Source of the DNA: an uncultured Burkholderiales bacterium
Lineage (GTDB): Bacteria > Pseudomonadota > Gammaproteobacteria > Burkholderiales > Burkholderiaceae_C
Reading direction: 5' to 3'
Assembly: GCA_903949285.1 (NCBI GenBank)
Contig: CAJAYT010000092.1
Location: 1-34,851, forward strand
DNA length: 34,851 nucleotides
The position numbers were made by a program, and so were the translations under genes. Position 1 is the first letter of the stretch. The number at the start of each line of letters is the position of its first letter. Below the pieces are notes generated by a model. The model did no database searches. It saw nothing but the letters and a program-made list of their open reading frames with translations, and had not been told where the DNA came from. Positions 33,689 through 34,851 of this stretch are shown here, piece after piece.

Positions 33689-34600
33689 ATGTTTAGTTAC
33701 CGACACGCCTATCACGCAGGAAATCATGCAGATGTGCTCAAGCACACTGTTTTGATTGCTATTGTGCAGTACATGACCCAAAAAGAGGTGGGCTTTACGG
33801 TTGTGGATACCCACGCTGGCGCCGGTATTTACAGGCTCGACAGCGATGCAGCCGAGCTCAGCAAAGAGGCTGAGGAAGGGCTCAGACAGTTGCTCAAGAG
33901 CGCTGCAGACAAAGGTACCGAACTAGAGGAGATGCTTGGGGAATACGTGCAAGAGTTGGAGCGGTTTAATCCGAGTGGCTCCCTCAAGGTCTATCCTGGC
34001 TCACCCTTGATTGCACAGGACTATTTGAGAAGACACGACAAACTCAAGCTCTTTGAGTTGCATCCCACTGACAGTCGCATGCTTGAAAAGCACGTCGAGC
34101 AACTCAGAGCAGGAAGACAAATCAATTGCTACAAAGAAGACGGCTTTGAGGGGCTCAAGAAATTGCTCCCACCCCCAACCCGACGTGGGCTGGTGCTCAT
34201 GGACCCCAGTTACGAGATGAAGTCGGATTACGCGCGTGTTATCAGCTCCGTCCAAGACAGTCTAAAACGGTTTGTGACGGGCACCTACGTGGTTTGGTAT
34301 CCGGTCATTGCAAGACCTGAGGCCCATGATCTACCCAGACGACTGAAAGTGCTTTCCCAAGAGGTCCGTAAGCCTTGGCTTCACGCGACTCTTCGCATCA
34401 AATCAGGTCAAATGGGCTCTCAACTAGATGTGCTGGGAACGAATAATTCGCCCAAACGTCCCGGTCTCTCAGCTTCTGGTCTTTTTATTATCAATCCGCC
34501 CCACACCCTAAAAGCCCAACTCAAAGTGAGCTTGCCGCAAATGGTGGAACTAATGGGGCAAGACGCGCTGGCGGGATTTACGCTGGAATCGGGGTCTTAA
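33689..34600 (+). CDS. rlmJ: 23S rRNA (adenine(2030)-N6)-methyltransferase RlmJ
   Basis: SAM-dependent methyltransferase that modifies A2030 of 23S rRNA. The 303 residues begin with MFSYRHAYHAGNHADVLKH (1-19), diagnostic of RlmJ/YhiR. DTHAGAGIYRL (40-50) is the SAM-binding motif. Catalytic motif IV is MDPSYEM (Asp172), where many homologues, including E. coli, have DPPYE, so the second proline is replaced by Ser. An insert relative to E. coli lies around 53-80. ATG at 33689 fits the conserved N-terminus. It is monocistronic by spacing, 70 bases after the receptor gene. An 8-bp dyad GTGATCTT/AAGATCAC (about 33634-33684) lies in its upstream gap. Confidence 0.94.
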   Translation: MFSYRHAYHAGNHADVLKHTVLIAIVQYMTQKEVGFTVVDTHAGAGIYRLDSDAAELSKEAEEGLRQLLKSAADKGTELEEMLGEYVQELERFNPSGSLKVYPGSPLIAQDYLRRHDKLKLFELHPTDSRMLEKHVEQLRAGRQINCYKEDGFEGLKKLLPPPTRRGLVLMDPSYEMKSDYARVISSVQDSLKRFVTGTYVVWYPVIARPEAHDLPRRLKVLSQEVRKPWLHATLRIKSGQMGSQLDVLGTNNSPKRPGLSASGLFIINPPHTLKAQLKVSLPQMVELMGQDALAGFTLESGS

Positions 34601-34663
34601 ACAGGGGGGTAACCCACAAGAGTCCAGGTATTTGCATAAAAGCAACAACCCCTCGATTTGGGT

Positions 34664-34791
34664 TATAATGGAAGGCTTCGCAGCGAAAAAGTGGCCCCGC
34701 GGCGTAAGATTTTCTTCCCACCTAAGAGGTTCTCATCAGAAGAACACCGACCGTGGAAAAGGGCCCAAACAACCCACTCAAGGATAGAAAT
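34664..34791 (+). promoter_or_regulatory. rplM promoter (-10) and structured 5' leader
   Basis: TATAAT at 34664-34669 is a consensus -10; no good -35 is seen 16-18 bases upstream. Transcription from about 34676 would give a leader of roughly 115 bases. It contains a stem GGTTCT (34728-34733) with AGAAC(A)CC (34741-34748) and GC-rich blocks (GTGGCCCC near 34691 and GGGCCC near 34761) that could pair over distance. Ribosomal protein operons are often self-regulated through such leaders, so translational control by L13 is possible. AAGGAT precedes the start codon. Confidence 0.55.
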
Positions 34792-34851
34792 ATGTCAACG
34801 TTCAGCGCAAAACCCGCTGACGTGAAGCATGAGTGGTTTGTGATTGACGCC
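34792..34851 (+). CDS. rplM: 50S ribosomal protein L13, first 20 codons (3' end outside window)
   Basis: The frame opens at ATG 34792 and runs to the window end, giving MSTFSAKPADVKHEWFVIDA. This closely matches the N-terminus of L13 in Burkholderiales, where most other bacteria have a similar KPAEV-RKWYVVDA block. AAGGAT sits about 8 bases upstream. L13 is an early-assembling large-subunit protein and rpsI (S9) would be expected next, beyond the window. Confidence 0.92.
   Translation, partial: MSTFSAKPADVKHEWFVIDA

Overview
The window looks like a chromosomal segment of a betaproteobacterium of the order Burkholderiales. Three things suggest a Comamonadaceae-like host: the gene order lnt-glyQ-glyS-gmhB-plsC, a double-length UvrA, and a Bug/TctC solute receptor inside an aromatic-catabolism operon. 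This is judged from protein resemblance and synteny read by eye, not from a database search. By eye the base composition is moderate, without the strong GC bias common in that family. The sequence starts inside lnt and ends 20 codons into rplM.

Region 1 (1-9008) is housekeeping. It holds the end of lnt (lipoprotein N-acylation), both subunits of glycyl-tRNA synthetase (glyQ, glyS), gmhB (LPS heptose precursor), plsC (phospholipid synthesis), a YgjP-type metallopeptidase, a metallo-beta-lactamase-fold hydrolase on the minus strand, a beta-class carbonic anhydrase and a HAD phosphatase. Five consecutive genes here (gmhB to carbonic anhydrase) appear to start with TTG.

Region 2 (9009-14400) is an acetate-uptake module. 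A perfect FNR/Anr-type box (9073-9086) precedes a DUF485 protein and the sodium:acetate symporter actP, which overlap by ATGA. A strong terminator follows. Facing them on the minus strand are a DUF1289 protein, a cNMP/CBS/DUF294 nucleotidyltransferase-like protein and a DEDDh exonuclease.

Region 3 (14400-23806) carries a 1972-residue UvrA paralogue made of two complete UvrA units (four ATPase modules). It runs tail-to-tail, 5 bp apart, into prfC (release factor 3). Next is an orphan hybrid histidine kinase whose kinase-receiver linker is encoded by a 13-copy hexanucleotide repeat.

Region 4 (23807-26945) is the methyl cycle. A sigma70-like promoter leads directly into an S-adenosylhomocysteine riboswitch, then ahcY and metF. 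Downstream is a self-contained transcription unit (promoter, tRNA-Lys(CUU)-like gene, terminator) whose tRNA breaks several universal tRNA rules.

Region 5 (26946-33618) is an aromatic-degradation locus. A LysR regulator is divergent from an operon encoding an ACMSD-type decarboxylase, a two-domain extradiol dioxygenase, a fumarylacetoacetase-type hydrolase, an MhpA-like flavin hydroxylase and a periplasmic Bug receptor. All catalytic residues I could check are present. The set suggests hydroxylation, ring cleavage, decarboxylation and hydrolysis of a carboxylated aromatic, but the substrate is unknown.

Region 6 (33619-34851) holds rlmJ and then a promoter, a structured leader and the first 20 codons of rplM. 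Short tandem repeats with different units (6, 7 and 9 bp) recur in the intergenic regions and once inside a gene.
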